A stretch of DNA of 64,000 nt from assembly GCA_943370285.1 (NCBI GenBank), contig CALRQJ020000002.1, forward strand, positions 62,001 to 126,000. The letters are read 5' to 3'. The position numbers and the translations under genes were made by a program. A model generated the notes under the pieces. The model made no database searches and was not told the DNA's origin. It was given only the letters and a program-made list of their open reading frames with translations. Shown piece by piece: positions 25,308-34,047 of this stretch (positions are counted from its first letter, which is position 1; each line of letters opens with the position of its first letter). The DNA comes from CALRQJ02 sp943370285. GTDB lineage: Bacteria; Bacteroidota; Bacteroidia; Chitinophagales; Chitinophagaceae.

Positions 25308-26189
25308 TTATACAATCATCTTTTCAATAGGTATCACTAATATGCCTTCAGCCCCTGCCGCTTTCAGTTGTTCAATAATATCCCAAAACTGAGATTCACT
25401 TAATACACTATGAACACTACTCCATCCACTTTCTGCCAAAGGCAATACAGTCGGACTTTTCATACCGGGTAATAAAGCAATAATATCTTTCAAGTTTTCA
25501 TTCGGTGCATTCAGCAAAATATATTTGTTGTTTTTTGCTTTTTTTACCGATTGAATTCTGAACAACAATTTGTCTAACAATCTTTGCTGCTCAATGTTGA
25601 GGCGATTATTTTTTACTAATACCGCTTGAGAGTTAAGGATGGTTTCAACTTCTTTTAATCCATTCATAAATAATGTAGAACCACTGCTTACCAAATCGCA
25701 AACAGCATCGGCTAAACCAATACCGGGTGCAATTTCTACACTGCCACTAATTTCATGAATTTCGGCTGTTACATTGTACTTATCTAAAAAATGTTGTACT
25801 AAAACAGGATAGCTCGTGGCAATTTTTAGTCCTTGTAATGAACTCGGACCGCCATACTCGTCTCCTTTTTTGATTGCAACGGATAATCGACATTTACCAA
25901 AACCTAGTTTTTCAACGGTTTCAATATGTTTATTTTTTTCGTACAAAACATTTTCACCAACAAATCCAATATCTGCTACGCCATCAGCTACATACTGCGG
26001 AATATCATCATCTCTTAAAAAGAAAATTTCTATCGGAAAATTATCTGAAGCCGTCTTCAATCTATCCTTAACATTACGCAAATCAATACCACAATCTTTT
26101 AGTAGTTTGATAGAGTCTTCTGACAAACGTCCTGATTTTTGAATCGCTAATTTCAGCTTTACCACTTCTTGATTATTCATTTCACTCAT
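25308..26189 (-). CDS. hisG: ATP phosphoribosyltransferase, long form
   Basis: A 293-residue first enzyme of histidine synthesis, joining PRPP and ATP. The long form is shown by the C-terminal regulatory ACT-like domain (ALLPGMKSPTVLPLAESGWSSVH). Markers are KLAIQKSGRLSEDSIKLLKDCG, GVADIGFVGENVLYEK, KIATSYPVLVQHFL, EISGSVEIAPGIGLADAVCDLVSSG and NRLNIEQQRLLDKLLFRIQS. The long form is usually feedback-inhibited by histidine through that C-terminal domain. An ATG at 26180 is also possible. The leader terminator T-run ends about 20 nt upstream. Confidence 0.96.
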   Translation of the reverse strand: MSEMNNQEVVKLKLAIQKSGRLSEDSIKLLKDCGIDLRNVKDRLKTASDNFPIEIFFLRDDDIPQYVADGVADIGFVGENVLYEKNKHIETVEKLGFGKCRLSVAIKKGDEYGGPSSLQGLKIATSYPVLVQHFLDKYNVTAEIHEISGSVEIAPGIGLADAVCDLVSSGSTLFMNGLKEVETILNSQAVLVKNNRLNIEQQRLLDKLLFRIQSVKKAKNNKYILLNAPNENLKDIIALLPGMKSPTVLPLAESGWSSVHSVLSESQFWDIIEQLKAAGAEGILVIPIEKMIV

Positions 26190-26208
26190 TTTTTATTTAA
26201 TAGTTGGC

Positions 26209-26239
26209 AAAAAAAAAAAGCTTACCATTTCGGTAAGCT
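26209..26239 (-). terminator. Attenuator terminator of the his operon
   Basis: On the minus strand, AGCTTACC (26239-26232) and GGTAAGCT (26226-26219) form a perfect 8-bp stem with loop GAAAT, followed at once by about 11 T's (26219-26209). It lies between the leader peptide gene and hisG, the place and form of an intrinsic attenuator. Confidence 0.88.
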
Positions 26240-26258
26240 CTAATGTGTATATACAAAA

Positions 26259-26295
26259 CACCATACGCCTACCTGTTGGGTAAGTGGTTATGGTG
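26259..26295 (-). promoter_or_regulatory. Pause/antiterminator hairpin of the his attenuator
   Basis: Region 1 CACCATA (26295-26289) pairs with TATGGTG (26265-26259), and CTTACC (26284-26279) pairs with GGTAGG (26273-26268), giving a 13-bp interrupted hairpin that includes the last His codons. Region 2 GGTAGGC (26273-26267) can instead pair with region 3 GCTTACC (26238-26232, one G-U), blocking the terminator. The same CTTACC occurs in regions 1 and 3, so the two folds exclude each other. Confidence 0.8.
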
Positions 26296-26319
26296 ATGGA
26301 TTGTTGTATTTTGTTTCAT
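26269..26319 (-). CDS. his operon leader peptide
   Basis: A 16-residue ORF, MKQNTTIHHHNHLPNR then TAG, with four His codons in a five-codon span (CAT CAC CAT AAC CAC). It has the size and His cluster of known his leader peptides in enterobacteria, though the sequence is different. Ribosome stalling at the His run would leave region 2 free to form the antiterminator. It lies 80 nt upstream of hisG, on the same strand. Confidence 0.88.
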   Translation of the reverse strand: MKQNTTIHHHNHLPNR

Positions 26320-26323
26320 AGTG

Positions 26324-26352
26324 CAAAAATAGGTGAAAATGAATGGCAGCAA
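26324..26352 (-). promoter_or_regulatory. Promoter of the his operon
   Basis: Minus strand: TTG (26352-26350), an 18-nt spacer and -7 box TATTTTTG (26331-26324). The -7 box ends 4 nt before the leader ATG, so transcription would begin at or very near the start codon. Confidence 0.65.
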
Positions 26353-26451
26353 AATAAAATTGAAGAAATTAATAGAATGAAGGGTTTTGTTTCACTTTGG
26401 TTTCGATTAACTTTACCGCCCTGTTAAACAATAATGCAGTAGTTTAAAAGC

Positions 26452-28380
26452 ATGATAAGCCCAAACACCGTACAGCAAATTACAAGTCGCATCGATATTA
26501 TTGATGTGCTGGGCGAATTCATCAAACTAAAAAAACGTGGTGCTAATTATTTAGGGCTTTGTCCTTTTCATGGTGAAAAAACACCTTCCTTCACGGTATC
26601 TCCAAGCAAAGAGATTTATAAATGTTTTGGTTGTGGCAAAAGTGGCAATACCATCACTTTTTTAATGGAGCATGAAAAGTACAGTTATGTTGATGCATTA
26701 AAATGGTTAGCAGCAAGGTATAATATTGAAGTTGAAGAAACCGCTGTTAGTCCTGAGTTTAAACAACAGCAGCTAGTAGCAGATAGTCTTTTTATCATCA
26801 ATGCATTTGCCCAAAAATTTTTCTCCAATGCTTTATTTGAAACCGAAGAAGGAAAAGATGTGGGCTTGAGTTATTTGAAAGAAAGAGGGTTTAGAGAAGA
26901 AATCATCCAAAAATTTCAATTGGGTTATTGTTTAAACGAGGGTACTCATTTTTCAACTGCAGCGGTAGCGCAACAGCATAATGCAGAACTGTTATTGAAA
27001 ACCGGATTAACAACAGAACGCTATGGAAATTTATACGACAACTATCGAGGTCGTATTATATTTCCGATTCATAACAATTCCGGTAAAGTGTTAGGATTTG
27101 GTGCAAGAATTATTGCCAAAAATGATAAGGCGCCAAAGTATATTAACACACCTGAAAATGATATTTATATCAAGAGCAAAATATTGTATGGCTCTTATTT
27201 TGCCAGAATGGCCATTGACAAAAACGATGAGTGCTTGTTGGTGGAAGGATATACCGATGTAATTAGTTTACACCAGGCCGGTATTGAAAATGTAGTGGCA
27301 AGTGGTGGTACTTCATTAACAACAGATCAGCTACGTCTCATAAAAAAATATACCAACAACCTCACCATTATTTATGATGGAGATAGTGCAGGTATTAAAG
27401 CAGCACTTCGTGGGTTAGATATGGCGTTGGAAGAAAGCTTGAATGTAAAGTTGGTGTTGATTCCGGATAATGAAGATCCCGATAGCTTTGTGAATAAAGT
27501 TGGCGCAACAGCGTTTAGCGAATTTATTGCCACTGCAAAAAAAGATTTTATTTTATTTCAATTAGAAGTAAAGTTGAAAGAAGCCGGAAATGATACGGCT
27601 AAAAAATCGGAAGTAGTGAATCAGATGGCTGAAACGCTGAGTAAAATTAGCAGAGCCGAAGATTTTACTAAACTGCAAGATTATGTTAGGCAGTGTGCTG
27701 CTATCCTAAAAATTGATGAAAACGGTTTAACAAATCTCGTCAATAAGTATAAGAGGGATAAACTCAGCAAAGAAGAAAAAAAACCACCTGCTTTTAATTT
27801 AAACGAAGCTGCGGGAATAGAAACGGAGCAGCCTCCTGTAGATGATAGTTTCGGTTTACTTTATCAAGATGAAGCACAGGAAAAAAGTGTATTAAGGGTT
27901 TTATTGGAGTACGGATTGCAGCCTTGGGATGAGAACCAAACTATGGCGGATTATATCTTTAACGAATTGGCGGCATTCGATTTAGAAAATCCGGATTTAG
28001 AAAAATTATTCGATGAATACAAACAACAATATGAACTTGGATTACAACCAACAAGTAAAACATTGTTATATCACGATGATCCTAATATCAGAAACCAGGT
28101 AATTAGTGTCACTATTTTTCCATTTGAATTGAGTAGCCGTTGGGATGAAAAATTAGAAGGCATGAACATCAATAATCGAGATACTAGCCATCAAGATGTG
28201 AAGATGAGTGTGAACTATTTTAAGCTGCGAAAAATTAAAAAGATGTTTGATGAAAATCAGCGAGATATAGAGAAAGCCACCCAATTAGAAGATCAATTGA
28301 GATTGATTGAAATACATAATCACTTGAAAAAAATCGAAATTGAATTGACGCAACAATTAGGCACGGTGATATTGAGATAA
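26452..28380 (+). CDS. dnaG: DNA primase
   Basis: A 642-residue primase that makes RNA primers at the replication fork. The zinc-binding CHC2 domain is at residues about 36-62 (CPFHGEKTPSF, then CFGCGKSG). The catalytic core runs from about 120 with YRGRIIFPIHNNSGKVLGFGAR (cut), TPENDIYIKSKILYG, the TOPRIM phrase LLVEGYTDVISLHQAG and the metal site IYDGDSAGIKAALRG. The C-terminal part (420-642) is the DnaB-binding end, weakly conserved. The gene is divergent to the his operon; a near-match -7 box (TAACTTTA) stands about 35 nt upstream. Confidence 0.96.
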   Translation: MISPNTVQQITSRIDIIDVLGEFIKLKKRGANYLGLCPFHGEKTPSFTVSPSKEIYKCFGCGKSGNTITFLMEHEKYSYVDALKWLAARYNIEVEETAVSPEFKQQQLVADSLFIINAFAQKFFSNALFETEEGKDVGLSYLKERGFREEIIQKFQLGYCLNEGTHFSTAAVAQQHNAELLLKTGLTTERYGNLYDNYRGRIIFPIHNNSGKVLGFGARIIAKNDKAPKYINTPENDIYIKSKILYGSYFARMAIDKNDECLLVEGYTDVISLHQAGIENVVASGGTSLTTDQLRLIKKYTNNLTIIYDGDSAGIKAALRGLDMALEESLNVKLVLIPDNEDPDSFVNKVGATAFSEFIATAKKDFILFQLEVKLKEAGNDTAKKSEVVNQMAETLSKISRAEDFTKLQDYVRQCAAILKIDENGLTNLVNKYKRDKLSKEEKKPPAFNLNEAAGIETEQPPVDDSFGLLYQDEAQEKSVLRVLLEYGLQPWDENQTMADYIFNELAAFDLENPDLEKLFDEYKQQYELGLQPTSKTLLYHDDPNIRNQVISVTIFPFELSSRWDEKLEGMNINNRDTSHQDVKMSVNYFKLRKIKKMFDENQRDIEKATQLEDQLRLIEIHNHLKKIEIELTQQLGTVILR

Positions 28381-28382
28381 AA

Positions 28383-28410
28383 AAATCCACACTTGGTTAA
28401 GTGTGGATTT
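28383..28410. terminator. Bidirectional terminator between dnaG and a convergent gene
   Basis: A perfect 12-bp stem, AAATCCACACTT (28383-28394) with AAGTGTGGATTT (28399-28410), loop GGTT. T's on the minus-strand exit (AAAAA before 28383) fit termination of the minus gene; it also closes dnaG. Confidence 0.8.
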
Positions 28411-28431
28411 ATAGATATAGTTCAATAAAAA

Positions 28432-29103
28432 TTACTTTTCAGTTGGGTTCTTCTTTCCTGCTAATAATTTCTCCAAAGTTGATTCTAATCTTCTGGTACG
28501 AGTATCTTGCTTTTTAGCACCTTCAATCCATTGTACATACTCTTTTTGATCGGTCTCAGACAAGGAATGGAAAAACTCTCTAGCTTTTTTGTACTTGTTG
28601 AACATTTTTTCCAGTTCAGCAGGTGCAACAACCAATTTTTTGTCAAACTCCACACCTTTCAATTCTTTAGGCAAAGGTTCTGCTTTAGCTTTGACAACAG
28701 GCTTTTCGGCAACAACCGTACTTTTTTTGAATTTGATGGCATTCCACATGTGGTCAAGTGGAATTTGAGTTTCTTGCTCATAACCATGTTGCAAGAGATA
28801 ATCCCAACTGCAATCTCGATTTAGGTCACTAACAATTTTGCTGGTAGTTTTTGGATAGGCAATCCACATTTTGGCATTATCCGCCAAAGCAGGCAACACA
28901 TCAGATAGAATATTGCACAACTGGTTTTGGTTGATAGCGAAAACTAATCCAAAATCAATTCTTCTTGCCTTAAGCAGTGGAGTTACATTTTTAGCAAATG
29001 CCAACTTTACAAACTGCTTTTCGATAGATGAAGGTAATCCCTGAATTAATAGGTTTTTTTCATCTGCCAATTCTAACTTTTCAAATAAACTTGGTTGAGA
29101 CAT
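28432..29103 (-). CDS. YdeI/OmpD-associated (OmdA) family protein
   Basis: A 223-residue cytosolic protein. The N-terminal half has DUF3052-like features (LAFAKNVTPLLKARRIDFGLVF, KMWIAYPKTTSKIVSDL, then a Trp-rich end). A charged linker (VVAEKPVVKAKAEPLP) joins it to a C-terminal OmdA-type domain: LEKMFNKYKKAREFFHSLSETDQKEYVQWIEGAKKQDTRTRRL (quoted in pieces by position 165-208). The latter family is described as bacteriocin protection-like, but its function is poorly known. It has its own promoter and converges on dnaG. Confidence 0.7.
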   Translation of the reverse strand: MSQPSLFEKLELADEKNLLIQGLPSSIEKQFVKLAFAKNVTPLLKARRIDFGLVFAINQNQLCNILSDVLPALADNAKMWIAYPKTTSKIVSDLNRDCSWDYLLQHGYEQETQIPLDHMWNAIKFKKSTVVAEKPVVKAKAEPLPKELKGVEFDKKLVVAPAELEKMFNKYKKAREFFHSLSETDQKEYVQWIEGAKKQDTRTRRLESTLEKLLAGKKNPTEK

Positions 29104-29140
29104 TCCTTAAAAGGGGTTTAAGGGTTATCGATAAAGAGTG

Positions 29141-29170
29141 CAAAGGTACAACAAAATGCCCGTACTGCAA
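29141..29170 (-). promoter_or_regulatory. Promoter of the OmdA-family gene
   Basis: Minus strand: TTG (29170-29168), a 19-nt spacer, -7 box TACCTTTG (29148-29141), 37 nt upstream of the ATG. Confidence 0.6.
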
Positions 29171-29219
29171 TGGTTTACCTCAGAATTTAGCCTCAGTTAT
29201 GCTTGATTGTTTAATTATT

Positions 29220-30038
29220 TTAAGAACCAATAGGTTTATAATAATTTTTAATCACCCCATCCATGATTTTTTGCAACTCGTCAATCCTACGTTGCTCTGC
29301 CGGGTGGGTACTTAAAAATTCAGGGGGCTTTTGGCCACCGCCTAATTTTTCCATCCGCTGCCATAAAGGAATAGCTTCTCTTGGATTATATCCTGCTAAA
29401 GCAGAAAACATCAATCCTAACTTATCTGCTTCAAGTTCTTGTTTACGGCTATGCGGCAACATTACTCCCACATTACTTCCAACGCCATAGGCGGTTAAAA
29501 AGAGATTTTGTGCTTCGGCAGGTTTTTGTGCAATAGCAACCGACAATGCTACGCCACCTAATTGTTGTAATAACCCCTGACTCATTCTTTCGTTGCCATG
29601 TTTGGCCAAAGCATGTGCCACTTCATGCCCCATTACTACGGCTAAAGCTGCTTCGTTTTGAGTAACAGGTAACAATCCGGTATACACCACAATTTTACCA
29701 CCCGGCATACACCAAGCATTAACATCGTTACTTTGTACCAAATTATACTCCCACTGGTAGCTACTCAATTCTTTACTCAATCCTTTGCTGCTGTAATAAC
29801 TATTAACGGCATCTGAAATACGTTTGCCCACACGACGTACCATTTCTGCATCTCTGCTTCCGGAAGTACTAACCACTTTATTTTCAGATAAAAATTGCCT
29901 GTATTGTGCAACAGACATTTGCTGTAACTCAGCTTCGGGAATTAAAGACAACTGGCTACGGCCGGTTATGGCATTGCGGGAACATGCAACTATCATTAAG
30001 ATAGCAATGACCCCTAGAAAAGACAATCTAATTTTCAT
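29220..30038 (-). CDS. M48 family metallopeptidase lipoprotein
   Basis: A 272-residue zinc protease of the periplasm. The signal ends at a lipobox, ILMIVACS, so Cys19 is probably lipidated. The zinc site is HEVAHALAKHG with its third ligand in SRKQELEADKLG, and a conserved FLSTHPAEQRRI follows. This resembles the BepA/LoiP/Oma1 group, which deals with misfolded outer-membrane proteins. It lies 51 nt downstream of plsY on the same strand and is probably cotranscribed. Confidence 0.9.
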   Translation of the reverse strand: MKIRLSFLGVIAILMIVACSRNAITGRSQLSLIPEAELQQMSVAQYRQFLSENKVVSTSGSRDAEMVRRVGKRISDAVNSYYSSKGLSKELSSYQWEYNLVQSNDVNAWCMPGGKIVVYTGLLPVTQNEAALAVVMGHEVAHALAKHGNERMSQGLLQQLGGVALSVAIAQKPAEAQNLFLTAYGVGSNVGVMLPHSRKQELEADKLGLMFSALAGYNPREAIPLWQRMEKLGGGQKPPEFLSTHPAEQRRIDELQKIMDGVIKNYYKPIGS

Positions 30039-30089
30039 AATTACATTTACTAAGGCAACTACTATACCACAATTGAATTCGGTAGCAAG

Positions 30090-30734
30090 TTATTGGCGAT
30101 TCTTTCGCTTATCTCTGTATTTAAGGATGGGAACTTTACCTTCGGTACCTTTTAAAATGCGTCCAATGTTTTTTTGGTGTGTTAAAAGCACCATTAATGC
30201 CACAATGACTGCAAAAATGCGATACAGTGTTTCTTTTTCGTTGAAAATGAACAAGATAAAAACCATGAAAGCTACTCCGGCTAGCATGGAACTGAGTGAT
30301 ACGAAACGAGTTAAGTATAAAACAAGTAGAAAAACACCAATGCAACAAATAGCAACGATGGGCTGAATGGCAACCGCCATTCCAAAAAGCGTTGCAACAC
30401 CTTTACCCCCTTTAAAATTGGCCCAAACAGGAAAAATATGACCAACTACAGCAGCTAAACCTAACCCAATCATAAAGTTGGTTCTATCCCACTCGTCTGT
30501 TAAATAATAAGGAATCAATAAATAAAGTGCAGTAGCTAATACCCCTTTCAACATATCAACCACCATTACAAAAGTGCCCCATTTTGAACCTAGTACACGG
30601 TAAGTGTTAGTAGCACCTGCGTTTCCGCTACCATAATCTCTGATATCAATGCCGAAAAAGTATTTGCTCACCCATACTGAAGTTGGTATTGAACCAATTA
30701 AGTAAGCTAGTACAATTAAGAAAAATTCGCTCAT
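30090..30734 (-). CDS. plsY: Glycerol-3-phosphate acyltransferase PlsY
   Basis: A 214-residue inner-membrane protein that moves acyl groups from acyl-phosphate to glycerol-3-phosphate. Family segments are AYLIGSIPTSVWVSK, DYGSGNAGATNTYRVLG, the PPi/phosphate-binding FKGGKGVATLFGMAV and HQKNIGRILKGTE, over about five helices. An upstream in-frame start at 30764 precedes the -7 box, so 30734 is taken. It shares its transcript with the M48 peptidase gene. Confidence 0.95.
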   Translation of the reverse strand: MSEFFLIVLAYLIGSIPTSVWVSKYFFGIDIRDYGSGNAGATNTYRVLGSKWGTFVMVVDMLKGVLATALYLLIPYYLTDEWDRTNFMIGLGLAAVVGHIFPVWANFKGGKGVATLFGMAVAIQPIVAICCIGVFLLVLYLTRFVSLSSMLAGVAFMVFILFIFNEKETLYRIFAVIVALMVLLTHQKNIGRILKGTEGKVPILKYRDKRKNRQ

Positions 30735-30761
30735 CTTAAGGGGGTTGATTGAAGTCAGTAA

Positions 30762-30769
30762 CAAATATA
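30762..30769 (-). promoter_or_regulatory. Promoter -7 box of plsY
   Basis: TATATTTG on the minus strand, 27 nt upstream of the plsY ATG; no -33 TTG at the usual distance. It favours the 30734 start. Confidence 0.45.
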
Positions 30770-30829
30770 CGGAACAGAAACCGAATTAATAATTACTTAA
30801 CAATTCAAACGCAGCATTTTAAAACAATT

Positions 30830-31645
30830 TTAAACTTGTTTAATTAATTTAATGCATATCCATTTATTGCGAGTAACAGTAGTTTTATGCTCTAGTTGGT
30901 ACTTGCTGCAAGCCAATAAAATGTCTGATTCGTCTTCTGTCAACAAACCACTTAATAACAAAACACCTCCACTAATCAATTGACTATCAAGGAATTTTAA
31001 ATTATCTAAGATGACGTTTTTGTTGATGTTGGCTAAAATAATATTGTATTTTTCCTTACCGGAAGCATCATTGGCTAGTTGTAGCTGAATCTTAGCGGTA
31101 TAATTATTTGCTCCATTTTCTATCGCATTATCAATACTCCATTGATCATTGTCGATGGCATAGACAGAAACAGCACCTAATTTTTCTGCCAAAATTGCTA
31201 AAATACCGGTTCCGGTACCAAAGTCAAATACTTTTTTGCCTGCAAAATCAATAGGTTTCATTTGCTGAACCATCATAAATGTGGTAGCATGATGGCCTGT
31301 GCCAAAACTCATTTTTGGGGTAATGAGGATCTCGTGTTGCACCCCAGGAATAGGTTCATGAAAATGTGCCCTAATGGCTACAAAATCATCTACCACAACT
31401 GGGTCGAAATTGCTTTCCCAAACCTGATTCCAATTTTGTTGGGGCATGGTGGCAATGCTGTAAGTAAGTTCCCATTCTTTCAAGCATTCATTGACGGCAG
31501 CTTCATCAAAACTGTTTTCAGGCACATAGGCTTCTACAGCATGTTCCAACTCCTCAAATCCATCAAATCCAAGTTCTGACAAATAATAGATAATCGATGG
31601 CTGAAGGTCGGCCGGAGCAGGAATAGTGAGCTTAAGGTAATTCAT
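30830..31645 (-). CDS. prmA: Ribosomal protein L11 methyltransferase
   Basis: A 271-residue SAM-dependent methyltransferase that trimethylates ribosomal protein L11. The N-terminal ferredoxin-like half holds LSELGFDGFEEL, and the catalytic half has ITPKMSFGTGHHATTFMMV, the SAM site VFDFGTGTGILAILAEKLG, YAIDNDQWSIDNAIEN and the substrate NPPx-equivalent IILANINKNVILDNL. All are typical of PrmA. It lies downstream of pnp behind a terminator. Confidence 0.93.
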   Translation of the reverse strand: MNYLKLTIPAPADLQPSIIYYLSELGFDGFEELEHAVEAYVPENSFDEAAVNECLKEWELTYSIATMPQQNWNQVWESNFDPVVVDDFVAIRAHFHEPIPGVQHEILITPKMSFGTGHHATTFMMVQQMKPIDFAGKKVFDFGTGTGILAILAEKLGAVSVYAIDNDQWSIDNAIENGANNYTAKIQLQLANDASGKEKYNIILANINKNVILDNLKFLDSQLISGGVLLLSGLLTEDESDILLACSKYQLEHKTTVTRNKWICIKLIKQV

Positions 31646-31683
31646 TATAATAGGGCGTTAAATGATATTTTGAAAAAAGGCAA

Positions 31684-31711
31684 CAAAAAAATCCCCCGTT
31701 TTGCGGGGGAT
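31684..31711 (-). terminator. Terminator after pnp
   Basis: A perfect 8-bp GC-rich stem, ATCCCCCG (31691-31698) with CGGGGGAT (31704-31711), loop TTTTG, with a T-run (A's at 31684-31690) on the minus-strand exit. It lies 9 nt past the pnp stop. Confidence 0.9.
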
Positions 31712-31719
31712 TCGATTAA

Positions 31720-33882
31720 TTAATTATTTGCATCCGGTTGTTGTGGTCTATCCATTGGCTTTGGACCATCTGGTTTTGGCATCAATACTTTGCGACTTAA
31801 TTTGAATTTTCCAGTTTTTTGATCAACACCAATCAACTTCACTTTTACCACATCTCCTTCGTTTAATACCCCTTCCATGGTTTCTAAACGCTTCCAGCTA
31901 ATTTCACTGATGTGTAATAAGCCTTGTTTACCCGGCAAGAATTCTACAAAAGCACCAAATTCTTTAATGCCTTTAACGGTAGCTTCATAAACAGTACCCA
32001 CTTCAGGAACTGCAACAATACCTTTAATCCAAGCTACAGCTTTATCCAAACCTTCTTTAGCTGGTGAGAATACGCTGATTTCGCCTTGATTACCTACTTC
32101 TTCAATATTGATAGTAGCACCTGTTTCACGTTGAATTTCTTGAATGATTTTACCTTGTGGGCCGATCACAGCACCGATGTATTCTTTGTCGATAAACAAT
32201 TTAACCATACGTGGTGCATGAGGTTTAACCTCTTCACGGGCTGCAGGTGTACAATCATACATCGCATCTAAAATATGTAAACGGCCACGTTTAGCTTGTT
32301 CTAAGGCGGCTCTCATCACTTCCATACTCAAACCATCTACCTTAATATCCATTTGTACACCACAGATACCATCACGGGTACCAGTTACTTTAAAATCCAT
32401 ATCTCCCAAATGGTCTTCATCACCCAAAATATCAGTTAGCACGGCATATTTTCCGTCTTCACGGGTAATTAAACCCATGGCAACACCACTTACATGTTTT
32501 GGAATAGGAACACCGGCATCCATTAATGCTAATGAACCGGCACAAACCGTAGCCATTGAAGAAGAGCCGTTTGATTCTAAAATATCACTCACAACTCTTA
32601 CTGTATAAGGATAATCATTACCCGGCATCATTTGTTTTAAAGAACGCATAGCCAAGTTACCATGACCAACTTCTCTTCTACCTACACCACGCATCATTTT
32701 TACTTCACCAGTTGAAAACGGTGGGAAATTATAATGCAAGATGAATTTAGTGTACACTGATTTTGCAGCGCTTTCTACCAATAATTCATCTAAAGGCGTA
32801 CCTAAAGTAACTGTAGTTAAAGATTGTGTTTCGCCTCTGGTAAATAATGCTGAACCGTGTGGTGTTGGTAATGGATCTATTTCCATGGCAAGTGGACGAA
32901 CTTCGTCTAGCTTACGACCATCCAAACGAATTCGGTCATCCAACATCATGTTACGAACTACTTCCCACTGTAAATCTTCGTAATATTTTTTTGCTAATTT
33001 CTTTTCGCCATCTGTAGCTTCTTCACCTAAGCTGGCAATCAACAAATCTTTTAAAGCACTATACGCTTCACTTCTTTCATGCTTTGCAGAACCTTTACGT
33101 GAAATCTCATACAACTGATCTTTTGCAAAAGCAGTTACTTTAGCTTTAATTTCTTCGTTTTGCTCAGGTTTTGGATAATCTCTTTTTTCAGTTACCCCCA
33201 CTTTATTGCGTAACTCAGCTTGTGCTGCTATTTGTACACGAATCGCAGCATGTGCAATTTCTAATGCTTCGATTAATTCTTCTTCTGAACATTCTTTGGC
33301 CTCACCTTCCACCATCATTAGGTTTTTCTCGGTGGCGGCTATGATAAATTCGGCTTGGGCTGATTCTAATTGCGTACGGGTCGGGTTAACAACAAATTCG
33401 CCATTGATTTTAGCAACACGAACTTCAGAAATAATTTCTTTAATGGGAATATCTGAAACTGCTAAAGCGGCAGATGCTGCTAAACAAGCTAATGCATCGG
33501 GCAAAACTTCTGCATCGCTGCTAATTAAGGAGATTAACACCTGTACATCGCAGAAATAATCTTCTGGAAATAACGGACGTAAAGCTCTATCAATCAAACG
33601 ACTGGTTAAAATTTCATAATCGTTTAAACGAGCTTCTCTTTTAAAGAATGAACCTGGGATACGACCGGCTGAAGCAAATTTTTCCTGATAATCTACGCTT
33701 AATGGAAAGAAATCTTGCCCATCTCTTGGAGCTTTGTTGGCTACAACAGTAGCTAATAAAATACAATTGCCCTGGCGTACAGTCACGGCACCATCGGCCT
33801 GACGGGCAATTTTGCCTGTTTCAATGGTTACTTCCTGGCCATTGGCAAGGGTAAAAGTAACTTGTGTAGGTTGTGATAACAT
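31720..33882 (-). CDS. pnp: Polyribonucleotide nucleotidyltransferase
   Basis: A 720-residue 3'-5' exoribonuclease with two RNase PH domains (about 10-230 and 315-550), a KH domain (IDKEYIGAVIGPQGKIIQEI near 560) and an S1 domain (VYEATVKGIKEFGAFVEF, LLHISEI). Catalytic features are FTRGETQSLTTVTLGTP, NFPPFSTGEVKMMRGVGRREVGHG (cut) and DEDHLGDMDFKVTGT. It works in RNA decay. It follows rpsO in the usual order; an intrinsic terminator lies between them. Confidence 0.97.
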   Translation of the reverse strand: MLSQPTQVTFTLANGQEVTIETGKIARQADGAVTVRQGNCILLATVVANKAPRDGQDFFPLSVDYQEKFASAGRIPGSFFKREARLNDYEILTSRLIDRALRPLFPEDYFCDVQVLISLISSDAEVLPDALACLAASAALAVSDIPIKEIISEVRVAKINGEFVVNPTRTQLESAQAEFIIAATEKNLMMVEGEAKECSEEELIEALEIAHAAIRVQIAAQAELRNKVGVTEKRDYPKPEQNEEIKAKVTAFAKDQLYEISRKGSAKHERSEAYSALKDLLIASLGEEATDGEKKLAKKYYEDLQWEVVRNMMLDDRIRLDGRKLDEVRPLAMEIDPLPTPHGSALFTRGETQSLTTVTLGTPLDELLVESAAKSVYTKFILHYNFPPFSTGEVKMMRGVGRREVGHGNLAMRSLKQMMPGNDYPYTVRVVSDILESNGSSSMATVCAGSLALMDAGVPIPKHVSGVAMGLITREDGKYAVLTDILGDEDHLGDMDFKVTGTRDGICGVQMDIKVDGLSMEVMRAALEQAKRGRLHILDAMYDCTPAAREEVKPHAPRMVKLFIDKEYIGAVIGPQGKIIQEIQRETGATINIEEVGNQGEISVFSPAKEGLDKAVAWIKGIVAVPEVGTVYEATVKGIKEFGAFVEFLPGKQGLLHISEISWKRLETMEGVLNEGDVVKVKLIGVDQKTGKFKLSRKVLMPKPDGPKPMDRPQQPDANN

Positions 33883-33989
33883 AAAATTTAAATGAGGTTT
33901 TTCAAACAGGCATTACCATGTAGGCGGGATGAGTTAAATGGCAATGCAAATTTGGTAATCAATGTGTTTGTTGCAACTATGTACAAAAA

Positions 33990-34028
33990 ACTATTCCCAA
34001 CCGTCGTTAATAGCCAGTTGGGAATAGT
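33990..34028 (-). terminator. Terminator after rpsO
   Basis: A perfect 12-bp stem, ACTATTCCCAAC (33990-34001) with GTTGGGAATAGT (34017-34028), 15-nt loop and T's following on the minus strand (AAAAAA at 33984-33989). It separates rpsO from pnp. Confidence 0.75.
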
Positions 34029-34047
34029 TGATATCATAGTGGGTCTT

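Noticed and set aside
26209..26319. T-box or riboswitch reading of the his leader
   Set aside because: No T-box specifier or antiterminator consensus is visible; a translated His-rich ORF and exclusive hairpins fit attenuation better.
32741..33559. Plus-strand frames opposite pnp
   Set aside because: Shadows of a well-supported gene.
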